DNA of 64,000 nucleotides from Microbacter margulisiae (GCF_014192515.1 NZ_JACHYB010000002.1:1178001-1242000); one strand, 5' to 3'; positions 18,377 to 28,867 are shown, counted from the stretch's first letter. A program made the numbers and translations. Notes: a model not told the origin generated them from the letters alone.

Positions 18377-20443
18377 ATGAGATCATATTTATTGTTTCTG
18401 ACTTTAATAATAAGTGCCTCTTTGTTTGGGCAACAGAAAATAAAAGTTGCATGCATCGGCAATAGTGTTACCTACGGGTATACGATACATAATCGTGAAA
18501 CAAATTGTTATCCGACTCAATTACAATTGCTTTTAGAGAAAGAGTATGACGTCAGAAACTTTGGAAAATCAGGGGCTACATTGCTTTATCAGGGACATCG
18601 GCCTTATGTTGCCCAGAAAGAATTTCAAGAGGCTATGCATTTTGCTGCCGACCGGGTCATTATAGATCTTGGTTTAAATGATACCGACCCACGTGATTGG
18701 CCTAATTATGGAGGTAGTTTTATCCCTAATTATTTGTCATTGATAGATTCTTTGCGAAAAGTAAATCCTTTCTGTAAAGTTTGGATTTGCCTGATGACGC
18801 CTATATCACCACTGCATCCCCGTTTTGAAGCGGGAACTTTGACGTGGTATGATCTGATTCAAAAATGCATTAGGAAAGTAGCATCAGTGGCACACACAGG
18901 CCTCATCGATTTTAAGTCTCCATTGTTTGATCGTCCCGATCTGTTCAATGATGTGGTGCATCCCAATGCGGAAGGAGCAAAATTGCTTGCACAACGGGCA
19001 TATCAAGCTATCTCCGGAAATTTTGGCGGGCTTCAGATGCCAGTTACTTATTCCGATAATATGGTGCTGCAACGCAATACTCCTATTGTCATACGCGGGA
19101 TTGCGAACTATAGGGATACAGTGGTTGTCAGGATAGGTGCTCAGGAGAAAAAAGCTATAACGGATGCAAATGGACATTGGAACGTCCAGCTATCTCCCAT
19201 GAAGGCGGGTGGTCCGTATGAATTATCGGTTAAAACGACAGCCAAATCGCTTCTTTTTAAGAATGTAATGGTTGGAGAAGTGTGGCTTTGTTCAGGGCAA
19301 TCCAATATGGCTTTCCCTTTGGGAGCTGCTATCGGAGGCCAGGCTGAGGTAAATCATCCTGATCAACACCTGCGTGTTTTGAATCTCCTCCCTAAATATC
19401 CTACAGATAATGTGGCATGGGATTCTTTTGCCTTGTCGCAGATTAATAAGCTGCATTATTATCAACATACTCAATGGAGTTTTCTCTCGGGCAAGAATGC
19501 TGCTCAGGTTTCCGCTGTCGCGTATTATTTTGGAAAGATGTTGGCAGATAGCTTGCACGTGACCGTTGGTTTGATATGTAATGCAATCCCTGGTTCGGAT
19601 ATTGCATCCTGGATTGATAGGTCATCTCTTGAACATAATTCCCATCTTGTCAATTTATTCTTTCATTGGCGGACAAACCCCATGTTCCAGGATTGGGTTC
19701 AACAAAGAACTGATACCAATCTGGCCCTTTCAAAAAATCCTTTGCAACGCCATCCTTACGAACCATGTTATGCATATGAGGCAGGAATCCTTCCATTAGA
19801 TACATTCTCCATCAGAGGCGTTATCTGGTATCAGGGAGAATCTGATGCCCAAAATATGGAACTATATGAAGAAACCTTCCCCTTATTGATTCAAAGCTGG
19901 AGGCAGGTGTGGAAAAAATCTCTCCCCTTTTATTTTGTCCAGCTCCCAAGTCTGGACCGTCCCAGTTGGACGAATTTCCGAAATGCCCAGCGCATTATGG
20001 CACAAGAAATACCTAACATTTACATGACGGTGTCTTCCGATGTTGGTGACTCTCTGAATGTACACCCCAGAAATAAACGTCCGGTAGGAGAACGGTTAGC
20101 TTGTAGTGCTTTGTATTATCTTTACAAACATCCGGTAATCCCATCGGGACCCATATTTCAGTCGGTGACATTTCGCAAATCAATTGCTATTTTGCATTTT
20201 AAGTTTGCGAAGGGGCTAAGAAGTGCCGACGGGAAGCCATTACGTACTTTTGAAGTTGCCGGACAGGATGGTGCTTACTATTCTGCCAAAGCTACTATCG
20301 TAGGGAATACTGTCCAGGTATTTTCTCCCAGGGTTAAGAATCCGGCGTATGTTCGTTATGGCTGGACGCCTTATACGAGAGCTAATTTGGTAAATAAGGC
20401 AGGATTTCCTGCTTCTACATTTAAAACAGGGGATATTTTTTAA
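18377..20443 (+). CDS. nanS: Two-domain sialate O-acetylesterase (SGNH + SASA), NanS type
   Basis: 688-residue secreted protein (signal about 1-19) that joins two esterase modules. The N-terminal SGNH domain (about 22-212) has GNSVT with S30, LGLND and a VHPNAEG catalytic histidine block. The C-terminal sialate O-acetylesterase domain (about 215-680) has GEVWLCSGQSNM with nucleophile S309, WYQGESD and the late VHPRNKRPVGERL histidine motif. Removing O-acetyl groups from sialic acid lets the sialidase and lyase act on mucin sialic acids. Size and order resemble NanS of Tannerella and Bacteroides. The neighbouring stand-alone SGNH gene looks like a paralogue of the N-terminal half. Confidence 0.9.
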   Translation: MRSYLLFLTLIISASLFGQQKIKVACIGNSVTYGYTIHNRETNCYPTQLQLLLEKEYDVRNFGKSGATLLYQGHRPYVAQKEFQEAMHFAADRVIIDLGLNDTDPRDWPNYGGSFIPNYLSLIDSLRKVNPFCKVWICLMTPISPLHPRFEAGTLTWYDLIQKCIRKVASVAHTGLIDFKSPLFDRPDLFNDVVHPNAEGAKLLAQRAYQAISGNFGGLQMPVTYSDNMVLQRNTPIVIRGIANYRDTVVVRIGAQEKKAITDANGHWNVQLSPMKAGGPYELSVKTTAKSLLFKNVMVGEVWLCSGQSNMAFPLGAAIGGQAEVNHPDQHLRVLNLLPKYPTDNVAWDSFALSQINKLHYYQHTQWSFLSGKNAAQVSAVAYYFGKMLADSLHVTVGLICNAIPGSDIASWIDRSSLEHNSHLVNLFFHWRTNPMFQDWVQQRTDTNLALSKNPLQRHPYEPCYAYEAGILPLDTFSIRGVIWYQGESDAQNMELYEETFPLLIQSWRQVWKKSLPFYFVQLPSLDRPSWTNFRNAQRIMAQEIPNIYMTVSSDVGDSLNVHPRNKRPVGERLACSALYYLYKHPVIPSGPIFQSVTFRKSIAILHFKFAKGLRSADGKPLRTFEVAGQDGAYYSAKATIVGNTVQVFSPRVKNPAYVRYGWTPYTRANLVNKAGFPASTFKTGDIF

Positions 20444-20558
20444 TTTATGTGTTTATAATTTGTTTTTAAAAGGGCACATGGAACCTGCATGTTAATCGTA
20501 TCATATCCTTGAATGTAAATAGGGTACATGCTCGTTTCTTATTAACCGGTTATTTAAG

Positions 20559-21740
20559 ATGGCAAAGAAAGTAGGCATACGTTTGTTCGCTTTGTTTTTG
20601 ATTGGATTCCCTTATTGTGTGAAAGGGATCAATATCCGATGGAAGGAGTTACCGGATTTATCGGTAGGTACAAATCGAACTCAAGGAATCTCCGGGGCTT
20701 TTGCGGGAACGATAGATGGCATTTTATTTGTTGCAGGAGGGGCAAATTTTCCTAATACCTCGGTTGCCGATGGCGGATCAAAAGTATTTTATAAATCTGT
20801 ATATTGCCTTCGGGAGGGTTCCCAGCCAAACAAAGGATGGAAACCATGCGGAACCCTCCCTTATCCTGTTGGTTATGGCGTTTCTATAACTTTACCGAAT
20901 GGAATCCTGTGCATTGGGGGATGTAATACGAATCACAAATTTTCGAATGTCCTATTATTAAAATGGGATAAACAGATGCAACATTCTGTTGTTCAGCCTT
21001 TACCATCCCTCCCTTTTACCTTTGATAATATGACAGGTGCTAAAGTCGGAAATTATATTTATGTTGGGGGAGGTAATGCTAATGGAAAGGCCTGTAATTT
21101 TTGCTTCCGATTGGATCTTGGTAATATAAAAAATGGATGGCAGGCTCTTGCTTCATTCCCTGGTGCTCCACGGGTACAACCGGTGGGAGTAGGACAGAAA
21201 ATGAACGGAGAAGATTGCTTTTTCCTGTTAGGCGGTTATACCCCCTATTCTGATACTATTCAGGGAACAGTTAATACCAATGGATATGTCTTTATCCCGT
21301 CATTAAACAGATGGCGGGAAATCAAGTCTCCTCATTTATTCAATCAAGACATCTCCATTGCTGGTGGATCAGGAATGGCTTTCCTAAACAGGTATATTAT
21401 ATGTTTTGGTGGTGTTAATAAAACAATTTTTCGGTATGGACTCTTGATTGATCACCAATTAATGGAAGCGAAGGCTGCCAGAAATGAATCGGAAGTTAAA
21501 AGACTTTCATCCCAACAGAAAAAGTATCTTTCACATGATGTCCAATGGTACCAATATAATCCTGATGTCTTGATTTATGATGTTAAATTGAAACAATGGG
21601 AATGCCTTGGCCAAACTGAACATACAGCACGGGCAGGAGGTGCATTAATAACCAACAAAAAGAGTTTTATTATAGTTGGAGGAGAACTAAAACCAGGGAT
21701 TCGATCTGCGAATGTTTATCAAGGGCATATAGAAGAGTGA
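20559..21740 (+). CDS. nanM: N-acetylneuraminate epimerase/mutarotase, Kelch repeat
   Basis: 393-residue periplasmic beta-propeller with signal peptide (about 1-23) that speeds conversion between alpha- and beta-Neu5Ac anomers after sialidase action. Kelch-type repeats are seen in order: ILFVAGGANFPN, LCIGGCNTN, YIYVGGGNANG, FFLLGGYTPY, and IICFGGVNK, with FIIVGGEL at the C-terminus. It matches the cyclically permuted mutarotase family. It is the last gene of the AT-rich sialic-acid module and is followed by a 169-bp gap before the GC-rich block. No strong terminator is visible after it. Confidence 0.9.
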   Translation: MAKKVGIRLFALFLIGFPYCVKGINIRWKELPDLSVGTNRTQGISGAFAGTIDGILFVAGGANFPNTSVADGGSKVFYKSVYCLREGSQPNKGWKPCGTLPYPVGYGVSITLPNGILCIGGCNTNHKFSNVLLLKWDKQMQHSVVQPLPSLPFTFDNMTGAKVGNYIYVGGGNANGKACNFCFRLDLGNIKNGWQALASFPGAPRVQPVGVGQKMNGEDCFFLLGGYTPYSDTIQGTVNTNGYVFIPSLNRWREIKSPHLFNQDISIAGGSGMAFLNRYIICFGGVNKTIFRYGLLIDHQLMEAKAARNESEVKRLSSQQKKYLSHDVQWYQYNPDVLIYDVKLKQWECLGQTEHTARAGGALITNKKSFIIVGGELKPGIRSANVYQGHIEE

Positions 21741-21909
21741 ATCCTGAAACTTTGATGTTGTTTTTTGAAAATGAATTCTCAAAAAATATTTTGATAAAAA
21801 AGTTGATTTGTAATATAGGAGAATGAGTAAAATTGGGAGATAGATGCTCTATATATGATTATGCCTTATCTTTAATGATAGTATTTAAGTCTAATAAATA
21901 ATCTTGATT

Positions 21910-24210
21910 ATGAAACGAATTTCCACTTATTTTGTTTTAGTAGCTACATTATTGCTTATGCATATGGAGGGAGCCCGGTCGATGATCAATGTAGTGCCGC
22001 GCCCCAATTATGTAAAAGAAACATCGGGTGTTTTTACCTTCCGGCAAGGCATGCAGGTATATTCACCGGGACACAGCGGAGCAGCCGCATTGCTGGAAAG
22101 GAAACTCTCCACAGCCGCAGGGATCCGATTGCGCCATGGAACAAATAAACAATCTGCCATTACCATGGAGATTGATACCAGTGCCATACAATCCCCGGAA
22201 GGCTATCAATTAAGCGTAACGCCGCATCACATCCTGCTGCAAGCCTCTACGGAGACAGGGCTCTATTACGGTGTGCAAACGCTGTTGCAGTTACTGCCAC
22301 CCCAGATTGAAAGCCCCTGTTATACCAAAGCAAGATGGCAAGCCCCCTGTGTCCAGATCAAAGACGCGCCCGCCTTTCGCTACCGGGGCATCATGCTGGA
22401 CGTATGCCGCCATTTCCTTCCGGCGGAGCGCATCAAGAAGATACTGGATGTAATGGCAATGTATAAAATGAATCGATTTCACTGGCACTTGACCGATGAC
22501 CAGGGATGGAGGATCCAGATCAAGCGCTATCCGAAGCTTACCCAGATCGGATCAACCCGTATAGGAGACGATGGGAAGCCATATGGCGGATACTATACCC
22601 AGGATCAGATAAGGGAAATTGTAAAATATGCAGCCGCACGCCATATCACAGTCATCCCGGAAATAGAGATGCCGGGGCATGCATTAGCCGCCTTGTCAGC
22701 TTACCCGCAATATTCGAATACAGGAGGACCATTTAAGCCACGTACGGTCTGGGGCGTAGAAGAGAATGTCTATAATCCGGCCAACGACTCGGTATACACT
22801 TTTTTATCGAACATTTTAGACGAAGTGTGCACCCTGTTTCCTTCCCAATATATTCATATAGGAGGAGACGAATGCCCCAAAAACAGGTGGAAAGAGAGCC
22901 CGCAATGTCAACTTCTTATGAAAAAAGAGGGATTAAAGAACGAAGAAGAATTACAGAGCTATTTCGTCAAGCGGATGGAAAAGATTGTAGCAAAGAAAGG
23001 AAGGAAGATCATTGGATGGGACGAAATATTGGAAGGCGGCATAGCTCCTTCAGCCACCATCATGTCATGGAGAGGGGAGCAAGGCGGGATCGATGCCGCC
23101 AATGCAGGACATGACGTGATTATGACCCCCGGCTCCGTATTATATCTGGATCACTATCAGGGAAGCCCCTTATGCGAACCCGTTAAAATCGGAGGTCTGA
23201 CCACCCTGCAACAAATGTATGCCTACAATCCGATCCCCAAAGCCATTTCCCCGGCCATGAAACACCATGTATTGGGGTTACAGGGCAACCTGTGGTCTGA
23301 ATACCTGTATACCCCCGACGAGTTCGAATACCAACTCTTCCCAAGAGCATTGGCCGTGGCCGAGACAGGGTGGACACAACCGGAGAATAAAAATACAGAC
23401 GACTTTATCCGCAGGATGGATGACCAGCAAATCCGCCTGGACGAACACCATATCCATTACTACATTCCGATGCCCGAGGGCAATCTGAATTACATGGAAT
23501 TTACCGATTCCCTTCGGTTACCCTTTACCACGAACCGACCGGTCCGCGTAGTCTATACCCTTGACGGCACCACTCCCACAGGAGAATCAAAAACCTATAC
23601 TACTCCCATTTTAATCACCAAAACCACGACGTTAAAACTACGAACCATCTTACCCCAGGGAAAGATGAGTGCAGTCCGGACGATCCATTTAACCAAGACA
23701 TCCTCCATGCAGGGGATAGCTACCCTGCCCAACACCCAAGCAGGCATCCGGCTTCGTTATACGGGACAAGGATACTATACCCGGACTAGCCAACTCACAA
23801 CAGTCAAACAATGGAAGGACACGATTGTTTCGAATCCCAATCAATTTTTCAACTTGGTACCTACCTATACCGATGGGAAGAGTTATCCTGGAGAGCCCCG
23901 GGGAGCCGCCATCCTCACAGGGTATCTTCACATTACAGACCCGGGAGAATACAGGCTCCACAGCAATGCGGATGTCCTGTGGATTAACGGGAAGAAGCTG
24001 ATTGATAATGAAGGGCAAATTAAGAAGTTTGTACGGACAGATATAGCCGTTCCATTCACAAATGGATATTATCCGGTAAAGATGATCATATTGAACAATA
24101 TCTTGGGAGGCGTTCCTGCTTCATGGGCAGACTTTCATATCACACTGGCCAAATGGGACACTACTAATGAGGATCAGGAATTGAAGATTGGGCCTGTTGT
24201 CTATAAATGA
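21910..24210 (+). CDS. GH20 beta-N-acetylhexosaminidase with C-terminal PA14-like domain
   Basis: 766-residue secreted exo-beta-N-acetylhexosaminidase. The ATG at 21910 begins a good signal peptide (MKRISTYFVL, about 1-24); an upstream TTG at 21904 is less likely. Order: GH20b domain (about 27-150), catalytic barrel (about 153-490) with HWHLTDDQGW, PEIEMPGH and D320-E321 in HIGGDE, a chitobiase C-terminal-like beta domain (about 520-600) and a PA14-like module (about 612-755). Active-site motifs are all canonical. Base composition is clearly richer in G+C than the nan genes upstream. Substrate range (GlcNAc or GalNAc, O-glycan or N-glycan) cannot be read from sequence alone. Confidence 0.92.
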   Translation: MKRISTYFVLVATLLLMHMEGARSMINVVPRPNYVKETSGVFTFRQGMQVYSPGHSGAAALLERKLSTAAGIRLRHGTNKQSAITMEIDTSAIQSPEGYQLSVTPHHILLQASTETGLYYGVQTLLQLLPPQIESPCYTKARWQAPCVQIKDAPAFRYRGIMLDVCRHFLPAERIKKILDVMAMYKMNRFHWHLTDDQGWRIQIKRYPKLTQIGSTRIGDDGKPYGGYYTQDQIREIVKYAAARHITVIPEIEMPGHALAALSAYPQYSNTGGPFKPRTVWGVEENVYNPANDSVYTFLSNILDEVCTLFPSQYIHIGGDECPKNRWKESPQCQLLMKKEGLKNEEELQSYFVKRMEKIVAKKGRKIIGWDEILEGGIAPSATIMSWRGEQGGIDAANAGHDVIMTPGSVLYLDHYQGSPLCEPVKIGGLTTLQQMYAYNPIPKAISPAMKHHVLGLQGNLWSEYLYTPDEFEYQLFPRALAVAETGWTQPENKNTDDFIRRMDDQQIRLDEHHIHYYIPMPEGNLNYMEFTDSLRLPFTTNRPVRVVYTLDGTTPTGESKTYTTPILITKTTTLKLRTILPQGKMSAVRTIHLTKTSSMQGIATLPNTQAGIRLRYTGQGYYTRTSQLTTVKQWKDTIVSNPNQFFNLVPTYTDGKSYPGEPRGAAILTGYLHITDPGEYRLHSNADVLWINGKKLIDNEGQIKKFVRTDIAVPFTNGYYPVKMIILNNILGGVPASWADFHITLAKWDTTNEDQELKIGPVVYK

Positions 24211-24401
24211 ATGATTAAGGAAGAATAAGAATTGATTGAATACTTTTGACTTTAAAAAAACAGAGATAGCAAGATACCTGTGGATAGAGCATGCGATGAA
24301 TGGGAAGGGACATTCCTTTCGTTTTATAATAACTAGAGAATGTTGGCAGTATCGTGTTATTGATCTATTTGTTTATATATAATGCGAATTAAGAGTTGGT
24401 A
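24211..24401. other. Gap after the first PA14-GH20 gene
   Basis: 191 bp without a gene or clear terminator. Composition falls back to AT-rich directly after the GH20 stop. It leads into the transposase relic on the opposite strand. Confidence 0.5.
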
Positions 24402-24994
24402 TTAAAGAATCAAGTGAATGAAAGCAGCTGCAATTCTTCCGCAGAGAAAGGATAACAATTCTTTTGTAGAGCGCACTTTGGAGGCTTTCTGAATATTAGT
24501 TGTTTCAATAAGCCAATTGAATTGCTATTCAATTAGTTGTCTGATAGAAGATACGGTCTTTGAAAACAAATCATTATAAGCCTTATATCTTTGTTTTTCC
24601 AGTTTAGATTGCCCTTTGATATCTTTAATTGGTGTCAACATAATGGAATTGTTCAAATGTTTCATATTTTGTCATAATTTAATATTAATATAGATTTTAT
24701 TGCCAAAATAGATGTTATTTTTCAAATATGGAGTTATCCCTTTAAGATGAGGCAGGTCATTTTCAGATGCTTTCGTAAAAACGCAACTGCTGGGGATGAG
24801 GCAAAGAACCTTTATGGTAATAACCTAAAGCGTGTAACTTTAAGCTATAATAGAAAATATCTTTGGTAGAACAATAGCCCCCCTGTCTGTAATTTCTTTG
24901 GCAACCCGGGGCGTTCTTTTCCCAGAACCAGTAATAATAGACATAGAGTCAATTAATTTGAGAGAAATAGCATATGAATCTCCTTTTTTAATAA
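24402..24994 (-). pseudogene. Decayed DDE transposase, C-terminal part
   Basis: Reading the minus strand piecewise restores a transposase. Pieces in order are SLKLIDSMSIIT, AKEITDRG, then after a frame change at a G run YCSTKDIFYYSLKLHALGYY and GSLPHPQQL, then ASENDLPHLKG, FGNKIYINIKL, a stop, SIMLTPIKDIKG, YNDLFSKTVSSIRQLIE, a TAG stop where Ser is expected, and FNWLIETTNIQKASKVRSTKELL with GRIAAAF near the end. These match a Bacteroidota transposase type with a DSMPI first aspartate and a RQPIES glutamate. At least one frameshift and two in-frame stops kill it. The N-terminal half is absent, and the relic abuts the next GH20 start. I cannot fix the IS family. Confidence 0.8.
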
Positions 24995-25001
24995 AATACC
25001 C

Positions 25002-27323
25002 ATGAACACATTTCTTATTTTTAGATTCCGATATGGATTGATGCTACTCATTCTGGTCCTATGTAATTTTATAGTACAAGGGCAATCGATGTCAAATTCA
25101 GAGCGTTATCCGATCATTCCCTATCCGGCTAAACTGATTCCGGAGACAGGAGCATTTACCATCAATGCCAACACTACCCTTTATATAGAGGATAAAGCTT
25201 TCGGGCAGGACGCCTCAGATTTGATCGCATTAATTAAGCATGTAGGAGGAATCACCCTGCATAAGGGGCATGCCATGCCGAACAATTGTATCGTATTAAA
25301 GAAAGACACCAGCATCATCAATCCGGAAGGCTATACCCTTTTGATTACTTCCGCCAGGGTCATACTCTCGGCCCGGACACCTACGGGGCTGTTTTGGGGG
25401 ATTGAAACGATCCGGCAGTTGCTTCCGCCATCAAATGATCCCGGGATCAAGGAAGCGAAAGAACTACACATCCCGGCTGTGAGCATTGAAGACCATCCCG
25501 CCTTTGCATGGCGTGGCATGCATCTGGATGTAGTACGCCATTTCTTTTCGGAAGCCTATTTGAAGAAGTTTATCGACCGGATGGCCTTCTACAAGCTCAA
25601 TAAGCTGCATCTGCACCTCACGGACGACGAAGGGTGGCGCATCCAGATAAAGAGATATCCGGAGTTGACAAAGCAAGGCGCCTGGCGAACCTTTGACGCC
25701 CATGACTCAGCCTGCATGCGCTTATCGAAAGACAATCCGGATTTTGCCATTGACCCCAGCCACATCATACACCGGGATGGGAAGACACTCTATGGAGGCT
25801 ATTACACACAAAAACAAATGCGGAACATCATCCGGTATGCCGCAGCAAGGCACATCACCATTATCCCCGAACTGGACATGCCCGGACACATGATGGCAGC
25901 CATTAAGATCTTCCCCGATTTAAGCTGTACAGGGAAAGCCGGGCATGGGGCAGTATTTTCGGAACCCTTATGCCCCTGCCAGGAAAAGACCTACCAGTTT
26001 GCAGAAAATGTATATAAAGAGATCTTTACCCTTTTCCCCTCCAGGTATGTCCATATCGGAGGAGACGAAGTAGACAAAACCACATGGGCCAACTGTCCTG
26101 CATGCAAGACACTGATGCAGAAAGAAGGATTAACCAATGTATCCCAGTTGCAAAGCTATTTTATAAAGCAAATGGAACAGTTTTTCCATGCCCATGGCAA
26201 GCGACTGGTAGGATGGGATGATATCCTGGAAGGCGGGATAGACACCAGTGCAATGATCATGTATTGGAGGACATGGGTGCCAAAAGCCCCAATAGAAGCA
26301 GCAGAAAACGGGAACAAAGTGATTATGGCACCGGGTGAACCCCTCTATTTTGATCGGTTTCCGGATAAGAACTCCCTATACAACATATACCATTTCAATC
26401 CCTATCCTAATGGTCTGGATGCACAAGCAAAGAAAAATATTATTGGTATTCAAGCTTGTGTATGGACAGAGCGAATCCCTTCGGAAAAGCGTGCTGATTA
26501 TATGACCATGCCCCGCATGACGGCCCTGGCAGAAGTAGCCTGGACAAATACCCCAAAGGATTATAACTCCTATTTGGAACGCTTACAAAAGCAGTATTAC
26601 CGTTGGGATTTGCAGCATATCCATTACCGTTTGCCCGACCTGTCTGGATTTGCAGATCATAACGTTTTTATCGACAGCACCCTGTTAACCGTAAAGAAAC
26701 CCTTGGCAGACATGCATATCCATTACACCTTCAATGGAGAGATCCCCACCCAGCAATCCCTCCTCTTACCGGCCCATTTGCCCATCCATCATACGGAAAC
26801 CATTAAGTTGGCGGCTTATACACCACAAGGGAACAGGGGAGATACCTATACAGTACAATATACCCAAGAGACTTATATCCCTCCGGTAAAATTAGAAAAC
26901 TCACTTAGCCAAGGGTTGAAATGTATCTATTACATTGGGCAGTTTGATAATACAAAAGGAATGATGCACTCCACTCCGGCATACACCTATCAGGTCAATA
27001 CGATTCAAGTCCCCCCGGATATCAAGGCGCCGGCCTTTGGTTTACAGTTCCGCGGCTACCTGCACATATCACAAACCGGCATATACTGTTTTACCCTCAC
27101 CTCGGACGATGGAAGCATGCTCTACATTGACGGGAAAACCGTAGTAGCCAATGACGGGCTGCACAGTGCTACAGAGCGAGACGGGGAGATCGCATTACAA
27201 AAAGGAGAACACCCCATCTCCCTTGATTTTATAGAAGGCGGCGGAGGATACACCCTGCATTTGCAATACAATAAAGAAGGAGAAGCACCACAAGATATCC
27301 CATCCCTCATGTTGGGACATTAA
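25002..27323 (+). CDS. GH20 beta-N-acetylhexosaminidase with C-terminal PA14-like domain (second copy)
   Basis: 773-residue secreted enzyme, paralogous to the gene at 21910 but clearly different. Signal peptide about 1-28. GH20b domain (about 36-160), barrel (about 168-520) with LHLTDDEGW, PELDMPGH and catalytic D355-E356 in HIGGDEV. It has a longer loop with CPC near residue 325 that the other copy lacks. A beta domain (about 545-620) and a PA14-like module (about 630-765, with GYLHIS and TSDDGSMLYIDG) follow. Two PA14-GH20 enzymes in one locus suggest action on different linkages. Its leader overlaps a transposase relic on the other strand. The next gene starts 81 bp on. Confidence 0.92.
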   Translation: MNTFLIFRFRYGLMLLILVLCNFIVQGQSMSNSERYPIIPYPAKLIPETGAFTINANTTLYIEDKAFGQDASDLIALIKHVGGITLHKGHAMPNNCIVLKKDTSIINPEGYTLLITSARVILSARTPTGLFWGIETIRQLLPPSNDPGIKEAKELHIPAVSIEDHPAFAWRGMHLDVVRHFFSEAYLKKFIDRMAFYKLNKLHLHLTDDEGWRIQIKRYPELTKQGAWRTFDAHDSACMRLSKDNPDFAIDPSHIIHRDGKTLYGGYYTQKQMRNIIRYAAARHITIIPELDMPGHMMAAIKIFPDLSCTGKAGHGAVFSEPLCPCQEKTYQFAENVYKEIFTLFPSRYVHIGGDEVDKTTWANCPACKTLMQKEGLTNVSQLQSYFIKQMEQFFHAHGKRLVGWDDILEGGIDTSAMIMYWRTWVPKAPIEAAENGNKVIMAPGEPLYFDRFPDKNSLYNIYHFNPYPNGLDAQAKKNIIGIQACVWTERIPSEKRADYMTMPRMTALAEVAWTNTPKDYNSYLERLQKQYYRWDLQHIHYRLPDLSGFADHNVFIDSTLLTVKKPLADMHIHYTFNGEIPTQQSLLLPAHLPIHHTETIKLAAYTPQGNRGDTYTVQYTQETYIPPVKLENSLSQGLKCIYYIGQFDNTKGMMHSTPAYTYQVNTIQVPPDIKAPAFGLQFRGYLHISQTGIYCFTLTSDDGSMLYIDGKTVVANDGLHSATERDGEIALQKGEHPISLDFIEGGGGYTLHLQYNKEGEAPQDIPSLMLGH

Positions 27324-27404
27324 CCTCCGGGCACAAGCAGAAATGATTGAAAGTACATAATTACCCATTCGGATAAAGAACACAACGATCTAATTCATTA
27401 CACT

Positions 27405-28814
27405 ATGAGACACACAAATTCAAAATCTTTCCGGCAAAGAAAACCTTTCCGGATTCTATTTTCAGGCATCATGTTCTGTTTTTTAGGCATAACCGTAGCT
27501 AAAGCAGCACAAGCGGGGGACAAAACAGTGTCAGGGGTAACCGCCACCCCAGCCATCACCACCACGGATTCCACCCAGCGCATGGCATGGTGGGAGAAAG
27601 CCCGGTTTGGGATGTTCATCCACTGGGGCATCTATGCCGTTCCGGCACAGGGAGAATGGTATATGTCCAATGGACATGTGCCGCTCAGGCAATATGAAGG
27701 GTATGCGAAACGGTTTGATCCGGCAAGATTTAATGCAGACCAATGGGTCAAGTCAGCCAAAGCAGCCGGGATGAAATATCTGGTTATCACATCGAAGCAT
27801 CATGACGGCTTTTGCATGTTCAACACTAAAGCTACACAATACAATGTCGTAGAAGCCACGCCATGGCACCAGGATCCTTTACTTGCATTACGTAAGGCAT
27901 GCCGGAAATATGGTGTCAGGTTCTGTGTGTACTACTCCATCATGGATTGGCACAGTCCCGACCAGCAGGCAGCCGATACCAACGCCCTGCATCCCACCTA
28001 TAACCCGACCCATTTTATGCCAGGGAAGAAGCAAGCCTATATCACATATATGAAAACCGAACTCAAGGAACTGATTGAAGAATACCATCCCGGACTGATT
28101 TGGTTTGACGGCGAATGGATGAACGGATGGACAGAACAGGACGGGCAGGCGCTATACCATTACCTGCGGGCATTAGATCCTGCATTAATTATAAATGACA
28201 GAGTAAAAGGCGTGGGAGATTACGAGACGCCGGAGCAGAGGATTCCCTCCAATGGTCTGCCGGGGCATGACTGGGAAACCTGTATGACCATCAATGGGAG
28301 CTGGGGTTATGATGCCGGGGACCATAACTGGAAATCAACAGAAACACTCTTACATAACCTGATTGATATAGCCAGTAAAGGAGGCAACTATTTACTCAAT
28401 GTCGGGCCTGATTCCACAGGCGTTATTCCCCTGCCGGAAGAACAACGGCTCAAAGCCATGGGAGCATGGATGAAGGCCAACGGGCAGTCCATTTATGGCA
28501 CCAGCGCCAGTCCCTTTACGAGGCAGTTACCCTGGGGGCGCTGCACCCTGAAATCCTGCAAAGGAGGGACACTGCTTTATCTCAATGTATTTGACTGGCC
28601 GAAAGATGGAAAGCTGGAAGTCCCTGGATTGGAGAATCACATCTCAGAGGCCTATTTACTAAAAAGAAATTTATTTGGCTACCACAAGAGACTAAAGATA
28701 CATCAGGACAACCAAAGCGTGATAGTGGATGTGCCGCAGTCGGCTCCCGATAAGATTTCCTCTGTCATTGTATTGAAAATAAAGGGGAATGTTGAAATCA
28801 AAAATCACGATTAA
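27405..28814 (+). CDS. Alpha-L-fucosidase, GH29
   Basis: 469-residue secreted fucosidase (signal about 1-36). GH29 barrel signatures are RFGMFIHWGIYAVP, VITSKHHDGF, and the catalytic nucleophile D235 in PGLIWFDGEW; the late GGNYLLNVGPDSTG loop is also typical. It presumably removes fucose that caps mucin or Lewis-type glycans, so that the GH20 and GH35 enzymes beside it can proceed. Its barrel motifs look like the broad-range GH29-A group, but assignment to a subfamily needs alignment. Part of a tightly spaced plus-strand run with gaps of 42-86 bp. Confidence 0.92.
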   Translation: MRHTNSKSFRQRKPFRILFSGIMFCFLGITVAKAAQAGDKTVSGVTATPAITTTDSTQRMAWWEKARFGMFIHWGIYAVPAQGEWYMSNGHVPLRQYEGYAKRFDPARFNADQWVKSAKAAGMKYLVITSKHHDGFCMFNTKATQYNVVEATPWHQDPLLALRKACRKYGVRFCVYYSIMDWHSPDQQAADTNALHPTYNPTHFMPGKKQAYITYMKTELKELIEEYHPGLIWFDGEWMNGWTEQDGQALYHYLRALDPALIINDRVKGVGDYETPEQRIPSNGLPGHDWETCMTINGSWGYDAGDHNWKSTETLLHNLIDIASKGGNYLLNVGPDSTGVIPLPEEQRLKAMGAWMKANGQSIYGTSASPFTRQLPWGRCTLKSCKGGTLLYLNVFDWPKDGKLEVPGLENHISEAYLLKRNLFGYHKRLKIHQDNQSVIVDVPQSAPDKISSVIVLKIKGNVEIKNHD

Positions 28815-28867
28815 GTACCTCCGTCATTGAAATACGTTTTACTAACCCCACTACTTGTAATCTTGAT

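Noticed and set aside
21904..21909. TTG start two codons before the ATG of the first PA14-GH20
   Set aside because: The ATG at 21910 gives a standard signal peptide; TTG adds only two residues.
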